DNA of 64,000 nucleotides from Flavobacterium flevense (GTDB lineage Bacteria; Bacteroidota; Bacteroidia; Flavobacteriales; Flavobacteriaceae), in contig NZ_FRCC01000004.1 of the NCBI RefSeq assembly GCF_900142775.1, positions 62,001 to 126,000 on the forward strand, read 5' to 3'. The position numbers and the translations under genes are program-made. Shown piece after piece: positions 12,232 to 20,753 of the stretch. Below the pieces are notes generated by a model, which ran no database searches, had not been told where the DNA came from, and saw nothing but the letters and a program-made list of their open reading frames with translations. Every line of letters begins with the position of its first letter. The stretch's first letter is position 1.

Positions 12232-13416
12232 ATGGGAATAGAACAAACCTGGAGATGGTACGGACCAAAGGATTCTGTGCCACTTTCTCATATTAAAATG
12301 GCTGGTGCAACCGGAATCGTAACGGCTTTGCATCATATTCCAAATGGAACTGTCTGGACAATTGAAGAGATTCAAAAAAGAAAAAAGGAAATTGAAGATG
12401 CTGGGTTAACATGGTCAGTTGTGGAGAGTATTCCTGTTCACGAAAATATCAAAACCAGAAAAGGGGATTATAAAAAATACATTGAAAACTATTGTCAAAG
12501 CATTGCTAATTTAGGAGCTTGCGGAATTGATACTGTTTGTTATAATTTCATGCCGGTATTAGACTGGACCAGAACTGATTTGGCTTTTGAAGTAGAAGAT
12601 GGTTCTAAAGCTTTGCGTTTTGACCGAATGGAATTTGCAGCTTTCGAATTGTTTTTGCTAAAAAGAAAAGGAGCTGAAAACGATTATACAGCTGAAGAAG
12701 TTGCTAAGGCTACTAAAGTTTTTGAAGCGATGACTGAAGATCAAAAAAAGCTTTTAGTAAAAAATATTATTGCAGGACTACCAGGAGCCGAAGAAGGTTA
12801 TACAGTAGAGCAATTGCAGGTAGCTTTAGATGATTATGCTGAAATAGGCGATGCTGAACTGAGAAATAATCTATACGCATTTTTAAAAGAAATTATTCCT
12901 GCAGCTGAAAAAGCAGGAATTGTAATGGCCATTCATCCTGATGATCCGCCTTATGCTATTTTAGGTTTACCAAGAGTGGTTAGTACGGAGGCTGATGCAA
13001 AACAACTGATCGAAGTTGTAGATAGCAAAAGCAATGGTTTGTGTTTTTGTACCGGTTCTTACGGCGTAAGAGCAGACAATGACTTGGTAGGAATGGTACA
13101 ACGATTGGGTCACCGTATTAACTTTATTCACTTAAGAGCAACGAAACGTGATGAAGTTGGTAATTTCTATGAAGCAGACCATTTAGATGGTGATGTGGAT
13201 ATGTACGGCGTGATGAAAGCCATTGTGGAAGAACAAGATAAAAGAATCGCTAATGGCCGTCCTGATTACCGATTGCCTATGCGTCCTGATCACGGTCACC
13301 AGATGCTGGATGATTTAGATAAGAAAATGAATCCCGGTTATTCTGCAATTGGTCGATTAAGAGGTCTTGCTGAGTTAAGAGGTTTGGAAAGAGGAATCAG
13401 AGGAAACCAAAAATAA
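12232..13416 (+). CDS. uxuA: Mannonate dehydratase
   Basis: UxuA dehydrates D-mannonate to 2-keto-3-deoxy-D-gluconate in the glucuronate pathway. Its 394 residues equal the length of the E. coli enzyme. It starts [12 protein letters not shown], a family signature, and contains the metal-site motifs [25 protein letters not shown] and [11 protein letters not shown] within a TIM barrel. It is the last gene of the glycan run, 24 bp after the SDR reductase, and is closed by a strong terminator. The pair gives the cytoplasmic end of a route for glucuronate; no isomerase (UxaC) or KDG kinase/aldolase is in the window. Confidence 0.95.
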   Translation: MGIEQTWRWYGPKDSVPLSHIKMAGATGIVTALHHIPNGTVWTIEEIQKRKKEIEDAGLTWSVVESIPVHENIKTRKGDYKKYIENYCQSIANLGACGIDTVCYNFMPVLDWTRTDLAFEVEDGSKALRFDRMEFAAFELFLLKRKGAENDYTAEEVAKATKVFEAMTEDQKKLLVKNIIAGLPGAEEGYTVEQLQVALDDYAEIGDAELRNNLYAFLKEIIPAAEKAGIVMAIHPDDPPYAILGLPRVVSTEADAKQLIEVVDSKSNGLCFCTGSYGVRADNDLVGMVQRLGHRINFIHLRATKRDEVGNFYEADHLDGDVDMYGVMKAIVEEQDKRIANGRPDYRLPMRPDHGHQMLDDLDKKMNPGYSAIGRLRGLAELRGLERGIRGNQK

Positions 13417-13424
13417 ATAATATT

Positions 13425-13455
13425 AAAAGGAGCAATTTTTTTGCTCCTTTTTTGT
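13425..13455 (+). terminator. Terminator after uxuA
   Basis: The 11-bp arms AAAAGGAGCAA and TTGCTCCTTTT enclose a short T-rich loop and run into TTTTGTTTT. It marks the end of the glycan/uronate transcript. Confidence 0.9.
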
Positions 13456-13495
13456 TTTAATATTTTAAGAGTTCTATTTTAAAATAGCTAATTTT

Positions 13496-13549
13496 ACCAT
13501 TAAGGAATTAAGGGAATTTAGACTTAATGAATCTTAATTACTTAATGGT
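13496..13549. repeat. Palindromic dispersed repeat, family A, copy 2
   Basis: Arms ACCATTAAGGAATTAAG and CTTAATTACTTAATGGT (17 bp, one mismatch) enclose a 20-bp loop. It sits between the uxuA terminator and the outer-membrane barrel gene. Confidence 0.85.
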
Positions 13550-13603
13550 TCAAAGACAATCTATTAATAGTAGAATTTAAAAATAAAGAAAACAGCAAAC
13601 CAA

Positions 13604-14335
13604 ATGAATCTACTTTCGAATCCATTCAAGAAAAAAATATTTTTTAGTGTTTTGCTGCTATTGCCTTTCTTTAATGCTTTGGCACAAGAAGAAATAGAAT
13701 CCAAACCCGAAATGCAGGAAATAAAAGTCGATTCTTTGTATCGGGAAGACCAGTTTTATTTTGGATTCAATTATAATACCTTGCAGCAAAAGCCTGATGG
13801 TATATCACAGCAAAAATTCTCAATAGGAATTTCAGGAGGTTTCCTGAGGGATATGCCCATAAATAAAAACAGAACCAAAGCTTTTGCCACCGGTTTAGGG
13901 GTGAGTTATAACAATTATAATCAAAATTTAGGAATTACAGGAACAGCCGAAAATGCTGTTTATACTGTTTTAGATTCCGATTCTGATTTTGATAAAAATA
14001 ATTTCAAGCAGTTGTTAATTGATGTTCCTGTTGAGTTCAGATGGAGAACATCAACTTATGAAAGTTATAAATTTTGGAGGATTTATGGCGGAGTGAAATT
14101 CAGTTATCTGGCTTACAGTAAATCGGTTTTTAAAGATGGGCAAGGAAAAACAGTGATTACCAATAATCAGGATTTTAATAAATTTCTATATGGCTTGTAT
14201 TTGTCTGCGGGATACAATACTTTGAACGTATATGCGTATTATGGTTTGAATCCAATATTCAAATCAGCCGAAATTGAGGGTCGAAAAGTAGATATGAAAG
14301 CCCTGAGTGTAGGTGTGATTTTCTATATTTTATAG
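13604..14335 (+). CDS. Outer-membrane beta-barrel protein
   Basis: This 243-residue protein has a Sec signal peptide (FFSVLLLLPFFNALA-QEE). The mature part is made of alternating polar and aromatic strands (FYFGFNYNTL, KFSIGISGGFL, KAFATGLGVSYNNY, WRIYGGVKFSYLAYS, LYLSAGYNTLNVYAYYGL) and ends in the aromatic-rich strand LSVGVIFYIL, as in small 8- to 10-stranded OM barrels (OMP_b-brl_2/PorT-like group). It may be a structural or adhesion-related porin-like protein; membership in type IX secretion is possible but not shown. Its last 6 bases overlap the convergent membrane-protein gene. Confidence 0.75.
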   Translation: MNLLSNPFKKKIFFSVLLLLPFFNALAQEEIESKPEMQEIKVDSLYREDQFYFGFNYNTLQQKPDGISQQKFSIGISGGFLRDMPINKNRTKAFATGLGVSYNNYNQNLGITGTAENAVYTVLDSDSDFDKNNFKQLLIDVPVEFRWRTSTYESYKFWRIYGGVKFSYLAYSKSVFKDGQGKTVITNNQDFNKFLYGLYLSAGYNTLNVYAYYGLNPIFKSAEIEGRKVDMKALSVGVIFYIL

Positions 14336-14938
14336 CCATAAAAAGAGCAGAAGTATTTGCGGAATACTTCCTAAAAGTACACCAATAATCAGTTCTATAG
14401 GTGTATGTGCTTTCATAATCAGTCGGGAAGAAGCCACAAAGCCGTTCATCAAAACCAGAAAAACAATCAGTAAGGTATTTTGATTATGGTTATGAATACT
14501 TAGTCCAAAGACAAACAATGTCAAAGCACTCAATGCCATCATGTGTAAACTGGCTTTTTTATTAAAAAACAACAGAATTAATGCAATAAGCGTACTCATC
14601 AAAGCTCCCAGAAAAAAGAAATGAAGTTCAGGGTAACGCTCTATTGTAATGCTTTTTCGAACCAAAAGAATAATCAGAAAACATTGAATAACTAAAGGTA
14701 ATTTCCGTTCCGATAATTCAGCAGCCATGATCGAATTAATCTTTCCTGTTAACCGAAGCAGAAAAAAGAATAATACCGGAATTATAAAAGTTATGGTTGT
14801 TACTTCCAGCAAAACAAGGTATTTTTCTTTATTCAAAAAATAGGAATGGTTAGAAAAAAGATAGAATAACGTGGCATAAATGGGAATAAATACCGGATGG
14901 AACAGATAAGAAAAGAAAGGAAATATTTTTTTTGGCAT
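14330..14938 (-). CDS. PAP2-like integral membrane protein
   Basis: This 202-residue polytopic membrane protein has about six hydrophobic segments. The C-terminal part reads FVASSRLIMKAHTPIELIIG, which matches the last conserved block of PAP2-type phosphatases (SSRL...AH and the E...G following it). The first PAP2 motif (KxxxxxxRP) is not evident, so it may be a non-catalytic relative. A TATATTTG box is found 22 bp upstream. It is convergent with, and overlaps by 6 bp, the OM barrel gene, and divergent from the MurF-Alr gene. Confidence 0.65.
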   Translation of the reverse strand: MPKKIFPFFSYLFHPVFIPIYATLFYLFSNHSYFLNKEKYLVLLEVTTITFIIPVLFFFLLRLTGKINSIMAAELSERKLPLVIQCFLIILLVRKSITIERYPELHFFFLGALMSTLIALILLFFNKKASLHMMALSALTLFVFGLSIHNHNQNTLLIVFLVLMNGFVASSRLIMKAHTPIELIIGVLLGSIPQILLLFLWL

Positions 14939-14959
14939 TGTAAAAACAGCTTAGTTTCA

Positions 14960-14967
14960 CAAATATA
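14960..14967 (-). promoter_or_regulatory. -7 box of the PAP2-like gene
   Basis: On the minus strand the bases read TATATTTG, matching the Bacteroidota TAnnTTTG element, 22 bp before the ATG. Confidence 0.6.
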
Positions 14968-15064
14968 ACGAATCTTATAAAAAGAGATTGTTTTGTACCA
15001 TCGTAATTATGCTGTGTCCCTTTTTTTAACGCCCACTGTGTGGTTTCAATTTAAAAAGAAGTCT

Positions 15065-15072
15065 TACTTTTG
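15065..15072 (+). promoter_or_regulatory. -7 box of the MurF-Alr gene
   Basis: TACTTTTG fits TAnnTTTG exactly and lies 31 bp before the start codon. No convincing TTTG -33 box is seen at the usual spacing. Confidence 0.6.
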
Positions 15073-15103
15073 ATGCTATAGTTTTTAAGCCTATTTTAAA
15101 TCC

Positions 15104-17548
15104 ATGAGTATATCCATTAAAAACAGCATTGCAATCCTCAATGCCACCTGGATTGGGATAAATCCTGATACAACTGTAGATACTATTTCCATTGACAGCC
15201 GGTCACTGCAAAATAGTGAACACACTTTGTTTTTTGCTTTGACAGGTCCTAATAATGATGCCCACCATTATATCAATGATTTAATTGCAAACGGAGTGCA
15301 AAATTTTGTTGTCACGTTTATTCCTGAAGAATGTAAAGACCGGGCAAATTTTTTAATTGTCGAAAATACCCTGGTGGCGCTGCAACAATTTGCTTCTTAT
15401 TACCGCAGTCTTTTTCATTTTCCCATAATTGGTTTAACGGGAAGTAACGGAAAAACCATTGTAAAAGAATGGCTTAATTTTCTTTTAAGTCCGGATTATA
15501 ATGTGATTCGAAGTCCTAAAAGTTACAATTCTCAGGTAGGGGTTCCTTTGTCAGTAATTGCAATTAATGAAAAACACAATTTAGGGATTTTTGAAGCAGG
15601 AATTTCTACCGTGAACGAAATGGATAAACTGGAAAAAATCATCAAACCTACCATTGGTATTCTGACCAATATTGGTTCTTCTCATGATGAAGGTTTTACT
15701 AATTTAGAAGAGAAAATCCAACAAAAAATGCTGTTGTTTCAAAATGCAGCAGTTTTGATTTACCAAAAAAACAGTGAAGTTGAAAAATATATTTCTGCAA
15801 AAACAAATCCTTTTTCGTGGAGCTATAAAGAAGAGAATGCCGATGTTTTTGTATTTAAAAAAGAAACTGAAAACCAACAAACAACATTATTCTATACCTA
15901 TAAGAACAATAATTACCAATTAAAAATTCCTTTTATAGATAAAGCTTCTGTCGAAAATGCTGTTTCCAGTTTGATGGTATTGCTGTATTTTGGTTATGAA
16001 AGCAGCGTCATCCAATCCCGAATGGAAATGCTTTTTCCTGTCGAAATGCGTTTAGAAGTTAAAAACGGAATCAACAATTGCAGTATTATTGACGACAGTT
16101 ACAGTTCGGATTTTCAGTCTTTGAAAATTGCGTTGGATGTTTTGGAAAGTCAGAATAAGTTTAAGAAGAAAACCGTTATTCTTTCGGATATTTTTCAAAG
16201 CGGATTTCCTAACGAACAATTGTATGCAAAAGTAGCACAGTTGATTATTTCGAATAAAATCAATCGGGTAATCGGCATTGGAGAAACCATTTCAGAGTTT
16301 AAAGATCAGTTTTTAAATTGCATTACTTTTAAAACAACAGCCGATTTTATTGCCAATTTTGATAAGTTGGATTTCTCCAATGAAAGCATTCTGATTAAAG
16401 GCGCGCGTTCGTTTCAGTTTGAGGAAATTGTTACTTTACTGGAAGAGAAAACACATGAAACAGTTCTGGAAATTAACCTGAATGCGATAAGTTACAACCT
16501 GAATTTCTTTAAATCTAAGCTGAAACCAAAAGTGAAAATTATGGTGATGGTGAAGGCTTTTGGTTATGGAAATGGCGGACTCGAAATAGCCAAATTACTG
16601 GAACATCATAAAGTAGATTATTTAGGTGTGGCTTTCGCCGATGAAGGAATTTCGTTGAAAAACGGCGGAATCAAATTACCCATTATGGTTTTGAATCCTG
16701 AAAACACCAGTTTTTCGGCAATTATTCAGCATCAGTTAGAACCCGAAATTTATAGTTTAAAAGGCTTGCATGCTTTTTTAAAAATAGCCAAACAAAAGAA
16801 TTTGCAACATTTTCCCATTCATATTAAAGTAGATACAGGAATGCATCGTCTGGGTTTTGAAGAAAATACAGTTGACGAGTTGATTGCAACATTAAAAGGA
16901 AATTCTACCGTTAAAGTACAGAGTATTTTGTCCCACATGGCTACCAGTGATGATGCGAAACATTATGATTTTGCGCTTTCGCAAATACAGTTGTTTGACC
17001 GATTATCATCTAAAATTAGGAATGAATTAGATGTTAAACCGATTCGCCATATATTAAATACCTCGGGAATCAGTAATTTTCCGGAAGCACAATTTGATAT
17101 GGTTCGTTTGGGAATTGGGTTGTATGGTGTTTCGAATGATGAAAATGAACAAAAAGAGCTAGAGACTGTAGGTACATTAAAATCGATAATTTCGCAAATC
17201 CGAATCATTCCGGCTGGTGACAGCGTGGGTTATGGTCGTCGATTTATGGCTGAAAAACAAACTAAAGTAGCTACTATCCCTATTGGTTATGCTGACGGAA
17301 TTTCGAGAGCCTGGGGCAATGGAATTGGATTTGTTAGCATTAAAGAACAACAAGCACCTATTTTGGGAAGTGTGTGTATGGATATGTTAATGGTGGATGT
17401 AACCCAAATTGAGTGTGCCGAAGGAGACGATGTAATTATTTTTGGCGAAAGCCCAACCGTTTCTTATATAGCTCAAAAACTACATACCATTCCTTACGAA
17501 ATCCTGACTAGTATTTCTCAGAGGGTCAAGCGGGTATTTTATCGTTAG
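15104..17548 (+). CDS. MurF-Alr fusion: D-Ala-D-Ala-adding enzyme / alanine racemase
   Basis: This fusion of 814 residues joins two peptidoglycan-precursor enzymes. The N-terminal ~450 residues are MurF-like, adding D-Ala-D-Ala to the UDP-MurNAc-tripeptide, with the ATP motif GSNGKT at 113-118 and later NIGSSHDEGF and DDSYSSDFQS. The remainder is a PLP alanine racemase that supplies D-alanine: the PLP lysine is Lys484 in MVKAFGYG, and VGYGRRF and PIGYADGISR line the site. This fusion is common in Bacteroidota and couples D-Ala supply to its use. MurF domains in these fusions are often divergent, but the P-loop is intact here. It is monocistronic with its own promoter. Confidence 0.95.
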   Translation: MSISIKNSIAILNATWIGINPDTTVDTISIDSRSLQNSEHTLFFALTGPNNDAHHYINDLIANGVQNFVVTFIPEECKDRANFLIVENTLVALQQFASYYRSLFHFPIIGLTGSNGKTIVKEWLNFLLSPDYNVIRSPKSYNSQVGVPLSVIAINEKHNLGIFEAGISTVNEMDKLEKIIKPTIGILTNIGSSHDEGFTNLEEKIQQKMLLFQNAAVLIYQKNSEVEKYISAKTNPFSWSYKEENADVFVFKKETENQQTTLFYTYKNNNYQLKIPFIDKASVENAVSSLMVLLYFGYESSVIQSRMEMLFPVEMRLEVKNGINNCSIIDDSYSSDFQSLKIALDVLESQNKFKKKTVILSDIFQSGFPNEQLYAKVAQLIISNKINRVIGIGETISEFKDQFLNCITFKTTADFIANFDKLDFSNESILIKGARSFQFEEIVTLLEEKTHETVLEINLNAISYNLNFFKSKLKPKVKIMVMVKAFGYGNGGLEIAKLLEHHKVDYLGVAFADEGISLKNGGIKLPIMVLNPENTSFSAIIQHQLEPEIYSLKGLHAFLKIAKQKNLQHFPIHIKVDTGMHRLGFEENTVDELIATLKGNSTVKVQSILSHMATSDDAKHYDFALSQIQLFDRLSSKIRNELDVKPIRHILNTSGISNFPEAQFDMVRLGIGLYGVSNDENEQKELETVGTLKSIISQIRIIPAGDSVGYGRRFMAEKQTKVATIPIGYADGISRAWGNGIGFVSIKEQQAPILGSVCMDMLMVDVTQIECAEGDDVIIFGESPTVSYIAQKLHTIPYEILTSISQRVKRVFYR

Positions 17549-17636
17549 TTTATTTTTTAGTTCAAAATGCTTTTTTTGTTAAAAAATATGTTAATTTAGA
17601 TTCTCAATCAAGTTCAATTTTAAAACCAGGATACCT

Positions 17637-18071
17637 ATGGGATTTTTTAGCGATTTTAAAGCCTTCTTAATGAAAGGTGAAATAGTAACTTTGGCAACAG
17701 CCGTAATTGTAGGTGGTGCTTTTGGAAAAATAGTAACCTCTTTTACTAATGATGTTTTAATGCCGCCAATAGGTTTGTTATTAGGGAAAGTAGATTTTAA
17801 AAATTTAAAAGTAGTATTGCAGGAAGGAATTCCGGCAGTTGTTGAAAACGGAGCCGAAATAGCCCCGGCAGTTGCAGAAGTTTCCATTAATTACGGAGCT
17901 TTTATTCAAACTGTTTTTGATTTTGTAATCATTGGTTTTTGTATTTTTATGGTGTTGAAAGCCTATGAAAAAACTAAAAAGAAAGAAGAAGCTGTCGCTG
18001 CTGCACCAGCCGGACCTACTCAGGAAGAATTGCTTATGCAAATTAGAGATTTATTGAAAGAGAAGAAATAA
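17637..18071 (+). CDS. mscL: Large-conductance mechanosensitive channel
   Basis: MscL is a homopentameric inner-membrane channel that opens under tension to release solutes in osmotic downshock. The 144-residue sequence has the N-terminal amphipathic helix MGFFSDFKAFLMKG, TM1 (~15-42, ATAVIVGGAFGKIVTSFTND), the periplasmic loop, TM2 (~83-108, FIQTVFDFVIIGFCIFMVLKA) and the cytoplasmic helix ending EELLMQIRDLLKEK. Length and motif order are usual for the family; the loop is slightly long. A terminator follows 27 bp downstream. Confidence 0.96.
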   Translation: MGFFSDFKAFLMKGEIVTLATAVIVGGAFGKIVTSFTNDVLMPPIGLLLGKVDFKNLKVVLQEGIPAVVENGAEIAPAVAEVSINYGAFIQTVFDFVIIGFCIFMVLKAYEKTKKKEEAVAAAPAGPTQEELLMQIRDLLKEKK

Positions 18072-18097
18072 ATACCGCCACACTATATGTTCAACTA

Positions 18098-18125
18098 AAC
18101 CATCCCATAAAGGATGGTTTTTCTA
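18098..18125 (+). terminator. Terminator after mscL
   Basis: AACCATCC and GGATGGTT form a perfect 8-bp stem with a short loop followed by TTTCTATTTTTG. Confidence 0.8.
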
Positions 18126-18169
18126 TTTTTGTTATATTTATAACTTTTTGTTACTTTTTGTGAACGTGC

Positions 18170-18199
18170 TTGTTTTCGTTTGAATATTAATTACTTTTG
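18170..18199 (+). promoter_or_regulatory. Promoter of asd
   Basis: TACTTTTG at 18192-18199 matches TAnnTTTG, and TTG at 18170-18172 is 19 bp upstream, the usual -33 spacing. The resulting leader is about 115 nt long; no known riboswitch fold was recognised in it. Confidence 0.6.
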
Positions 18200-18322
18200 C
18201 AGTTCAAAATTAGAATTTAATAAAAAATATATATTATGAAATGAGCATAACAGAGATTCAATATTAAAATTGAATAATGTTTGCGAATTACATATAACCA
18301 ATTTAAAAAAATAAAAAAGCAT

Positions 18323-19318
18323 ATGAAAATAGCAGTTGTAGGTGCAACCGGAATGGTTGGTGAAGTGATGTTACAGGTATTAGCAGAAAGAAATTTTGTG
18401 ACTGCTAATGACGAATTAATTCTTGTAGCTTCTGAGCGTTCAGTAGGAAAAGAAATGGAATTTCAAGGTAAAACTTATAAAGTAGTAGGATTAGCTACTG
18501 CTGTAGATATGAAACCGGAAATTGCTTTGTTTTCAGCTGGTGGAGATACTTCATTAGAGTGGGCACCAAAATTTGCTGCAGCCGGAACTACTGTAATTGA
18601 TAATTCTTCTGCATGGAGAATGGATCCAACTAAAAAATTAGTAGTTCCTGAAATCAATGCTGGTGAATTGACTAAAGAAGATAAAATTATTGCTAACCCA
18701 AACTGTTCTACAATCCAGATGGTTTTGGCTTTAGCGCCTTTGCATAAAAAATACAATGTAAAAAGAGTTATCGTTTCTACGTACCAATCCATCACTGGAA
18801 CGGGAGTAAAAGCGGTAAAACAATTAGAAAATGAATACGCCGGAATTGACGGAGATATGGCTTACAAATACCAAATTCACCGTAACGCTATTCCTCAATG
18901 TGATGTTTTTGAAGAAAACGGATACACTAAAGAAGAAATGAAATTAGTTCGCGAAACTAAAAAAATCTTAAGCGATAATACCATTGCAGTTACTGCTACT
19001 GCTGTTCGTGTGCCTATTGTTGGTGGACATTCTGAGGCAATCAATGTAGAATTCTCAAATGATTTTGATATCAACGAAGTAAGAAGCATCCTGGAAAGCA
19101 CTGACGGAGTAATTGTTCAGGATAACCTGAAAGAGTTTGAATACCCAATGCCTCTTTTTGCTCAAGGTAAAAACGAAGTTTTCGTAGGTAGATTAAGAAG
19201 AGATGAGTCTCAACCAAATACTTTAAACATGTGGGTTGTTGCGGATAATTTAAGAAAAGGTGCTGCAACTAACACAATTCAAATCGCTGAATATTTAGTA
19301 GCTAACAAATTGGTTTAA
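18323..19318 (+). CDS. asd: Aspartate-semialdehyde dehydrogenase
   Basis: Asd reduces aspartyl phosphate to aspartate semialdehyde with NADPH, the branch point for lysine/DAP, threonine and methionine. The start at 18323 is chosen because MKIAVVGATGMVG begins the Rossmann fold directly; a 14-residue upstream extension has no family counterpart. That gives 331 residues. The active-site Cys128 is in NPNCSTIQ and the catalytic His236 in GGHSEAINVEF. It stands alone between the mscL terminator and its own terminator. Confidence 0.96.
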   Translation: MKIAVVGATGMVGEVMLQVLAERNFVTANDELILVASERSVGKEMEFQGKTYKVVGLATAVDMKPEIALFSAGGDTSLEWAPKFAAAGTTVIDNSSAWRMDPTKKLVVPEINAGELTKEDKIIANPNCSTIQMVLALAPLHKKYNVKRVIVSTYQSITGTGVKAVKQLENEYAGIDGDMAYKYQIHRNAIPQCDVFEENGYTKEEMKLVRETKKILSDNTIAVTATAVRVPIVGGHSEAINVEFSNDFDINEVRSILESTDGVIVQDNLKEFEYPMPLFAQGKNEVFVGRLRRDESQPNTLNMWVVADNLRKGAATNTIQIAEYLVANKLV

Positions 19319-19340
19319 TACCAATAAATTTATAGAAAGG

Positions 19341-19374
19341 AAGCTTCTCGAATTTTTTTTGAGAAGCTTTTTTT
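19341..19374 (+). terminator. Terminator after asd
   Basis: AAGCTTCTC and GAGAAGCTT form a 9-bp stem followed by a T run. It also separates asd from the convergent zeta-like pair. Confidence 0.88.
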
Positions 19375-19393
19375 ATGGGTTTTATTGAAAATA

Positions 19394-19540
19394 TTACATT
19401 TTAATTTTTACAATTTTATTATCTCTAATAACGACAAGTTCGCTTTTGCGTTCTTTTTTGAAATCAATCATTTTCTCATAGGCTTTTTCAAGTCCTTTAA
19501 GAATTTTATTTCTGCGTTCTATTTTAGCTTCAGATGTCAT
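19394..19540 (-). CDS. 48-residue ORF coupled to the zeta-like kinase, possible antitoxin
   Basis: The minus strand has a small frame of 48 codons beginning MTSEAKIERRNKILKGLE. Its ATG overlaps the TGA of the zeta-like gene in an ATGA junction, the arrangement expected for translational coupling. The product is highly charged (many Lys, Arg, Glu), predicted mostly helical (KGLEKAYEKMIDF) and ends with a short basic strand (VVIRDNKIVKIKM). It has no recognised domain. Gene order, size and coupling make it a candidate partner, possibly the neutralising one, of the upstream kinase. This function is inferred from context only. Confidence 0.6.
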   Translation of the reverse strand: MTSEAKIERRNKILKGLEKAYEKMIDFKKERKSELVVIRDNKIVKIKM

Positions 19541-20112
19541 AAGTAACTTTTTAATTCGTTAAATTTTTGTTCGTCGAGAATATTCAATTCATCACTGCTC
19601 GATTTGTCAGCTATTAATTTATGTTTACCTTCTGAGTTATCAAAGATAAGGACTTGATCTGTAATAGGAATGTAAATTTCGAATAAGTTTTTAATTCCTT
19701 TAATATATCTTCGTTCAATAACATCTGCAGGAATGTTATGACCTCCTTCCATTACTCTTGTTTTAACTCTTTCTTTAGCTAATTCAGTATTTTTAAGCCA
19801 AAAGAAAAGTAAGGTTACATTATAATTTTTGCTTTTAGCTTCCAAAACTTTGTTTTTATAACTTCTCGTTGAGAGTGTCGTTTCAAAAGCAAAATTTTCA
19901 TTTTGTTGAAGAAGTTCATTAATTCGATGAAGCATTATTCTTCCAGCTTCAAACGAAACTTTTTCGGGTTGAAAAGGAGAAAGGCCTTTGGCAATTTCAT
20001 CAGCATTTACAAACTCTTTACAATCTAAAATTTCAGGTAGAATTGTAAATGAAGCTGTAGTTTTTCCAGCTCCATTGCATCCTGCTATTATATATAGATT
20101 TCTCTCTTCCAT
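19537..20112 (-). CDS. Zeta-toxin-like P-loop kinase
   Basis: This 191-residue P-loop protein belongs to the zeta-toxin/AAA-type kinase group. The Walker A motif is GCNGAGKTT (residues 11-19). NADEIAKGLSP, FAFETTLSTRSY and FFWLKNTELAKERVKTRV follow, the last carrying arginines that resemble the kinase lid. Zeta toxins phosphorylate UDP-N-acetylglucosamine and block peptidoglycan synthesis; chromosomal relatives vary and some may not be toxic. No epsilon-type antitoxin lies upstream. Instead a 48-residue ORF overlaps the stop codon. A toxin-antitoxin role is plausible but not proven from sequence. Confidence 0.75.
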   Translation of the reverse strand: MEERNLYIIAGCNGAGKTTASFTILPEILDCKEFVNADEIAKGLSPFQPEKVSFEAGRIMLHRINELLQQNENFAFETTLSTRSYKNKVLEAKSKNYNVTLLFFWLKNTELAKERVKTRVMEGGHNIPADVIERRYIKGIKNLFEIYIPITDQVLIFDNSEGKHKLIADKSSSDELNILDEQKFNELKSYL

Positions 20113-20184
20113 AGTAGTAAATATAGCTAATTCAAATGAATATTTCTTTTGTTAAAACTGATGGTTTTCTTTTTTATGATTTCT

Positions 20185-20192
20185 TACCTTTG
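20185..20192 (+). promoter_or_regulatory. -7 box of the metal-receptor pair
   Basis: TACCTTTG matches TAnnTTTG and lies only 6 bp before the ATG at 20199, so transcription would begin almost at the start codon, giving a very short or leaderless mRNA. Confidence 0.5.
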
Positions 20193-20198
20193 CAACCA

Positions 20199-20546
20199 AT
20201 GAAAAGGAAGCAACTTCTATTTAGTTTTACTCTGGCAGCAGCGGTATTGTTCTCGATACTGTTCCAGTCTTTTCATGGTTATGAGCATTTAGAAAAACAA
20301 CTTTCTCATAAATTCTGTGTTCACGACCACCAGCAAAATAAAGCAGAACTTACTCATGAGCATAAAATAGTCGAACATTGTGCGATATGTCAATTTGCAT
20401 TTGGGAGTTGTCTTTATCCTAAATTTATAAGTTACCATTTCTTTTCTGATTTCAGGGCGATTCCTTTTTTTAGTAAAGAACAGCAAACTATTTTTTCTTT
20501 CACGGGAAGTTTGTATGCGCACCGAGGTCCTCCTTCTTTTGTGTAA
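20199..20546 (+). CDS. Small His/Cys-rich exported or membrane protein
   Basis: This protein has about 115 residues; MKRKQLLFSF is taken as the start because a TAnnTTTG box lies inside the longer reading frame. A hydrophobic N-terminal segment (FSFTLAAAVLFSILFQ) is a signal or anchor. After it, histidines and cysteines cluster: HGYEHLEKQLSHKFCVHDHQ, HEHKIVEHCAIC. Such small proteins are often found directly before metal-related TonB receptors in Bacteroidota, as here (207 bp before one). A metal-binding or sensing role in zinc or copper handling is inferred. The family was not firmly recognised. Confidence 0.6.
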   Translation: MKRKQLLFSFTLAAAVLFSILFQSFHGYEHLEKQLSHKFCVHDHQQNKAELTHEHKIVEHCAICQFAFGSCLYPKFISYHFFSDFRAIPFFSKEQQTIFSFTGSLYAHRGPPSFV

Positions 20547-20587
20547 AACACAAATTTAATTCAACAGCTTTCGACTAAATAAAAGTA

Positions 20588-20695
20588 TAGCCCACAGATT
20601 ATACTGATGCAACGGATTGATACAGATTTTTATCTGTGTAAAATCTTTTTGGATATCAGTGCTAATTTGTTAAATCCGTTTTTATCCGTGGGCTA
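20588..20695. repeat. Palindromic dispersed repeat, family B, copy 1
   Basis: The outer arms TAGCCCAC and GTGGGCTA enclose a 108-bp imperfect palindrome full of CAGAT/ATCTG and ATCCG words. Related copies lie at 23014-23091, 58962-59064 and 59223-59322. Confidence 0.8.
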
Positions 20696-20753
20696 AATAA
20701 CCTGCGGGAATTTATCTTTTGTCTTTATTTATAAAACACAACAATCTTCTTTA

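Noticed and set aside
18200..18322. Lysine riboswitch in the asd leader
   Set aside because: The ~115-nt leader is too short and none of the conserved L-box elements could be recognised.
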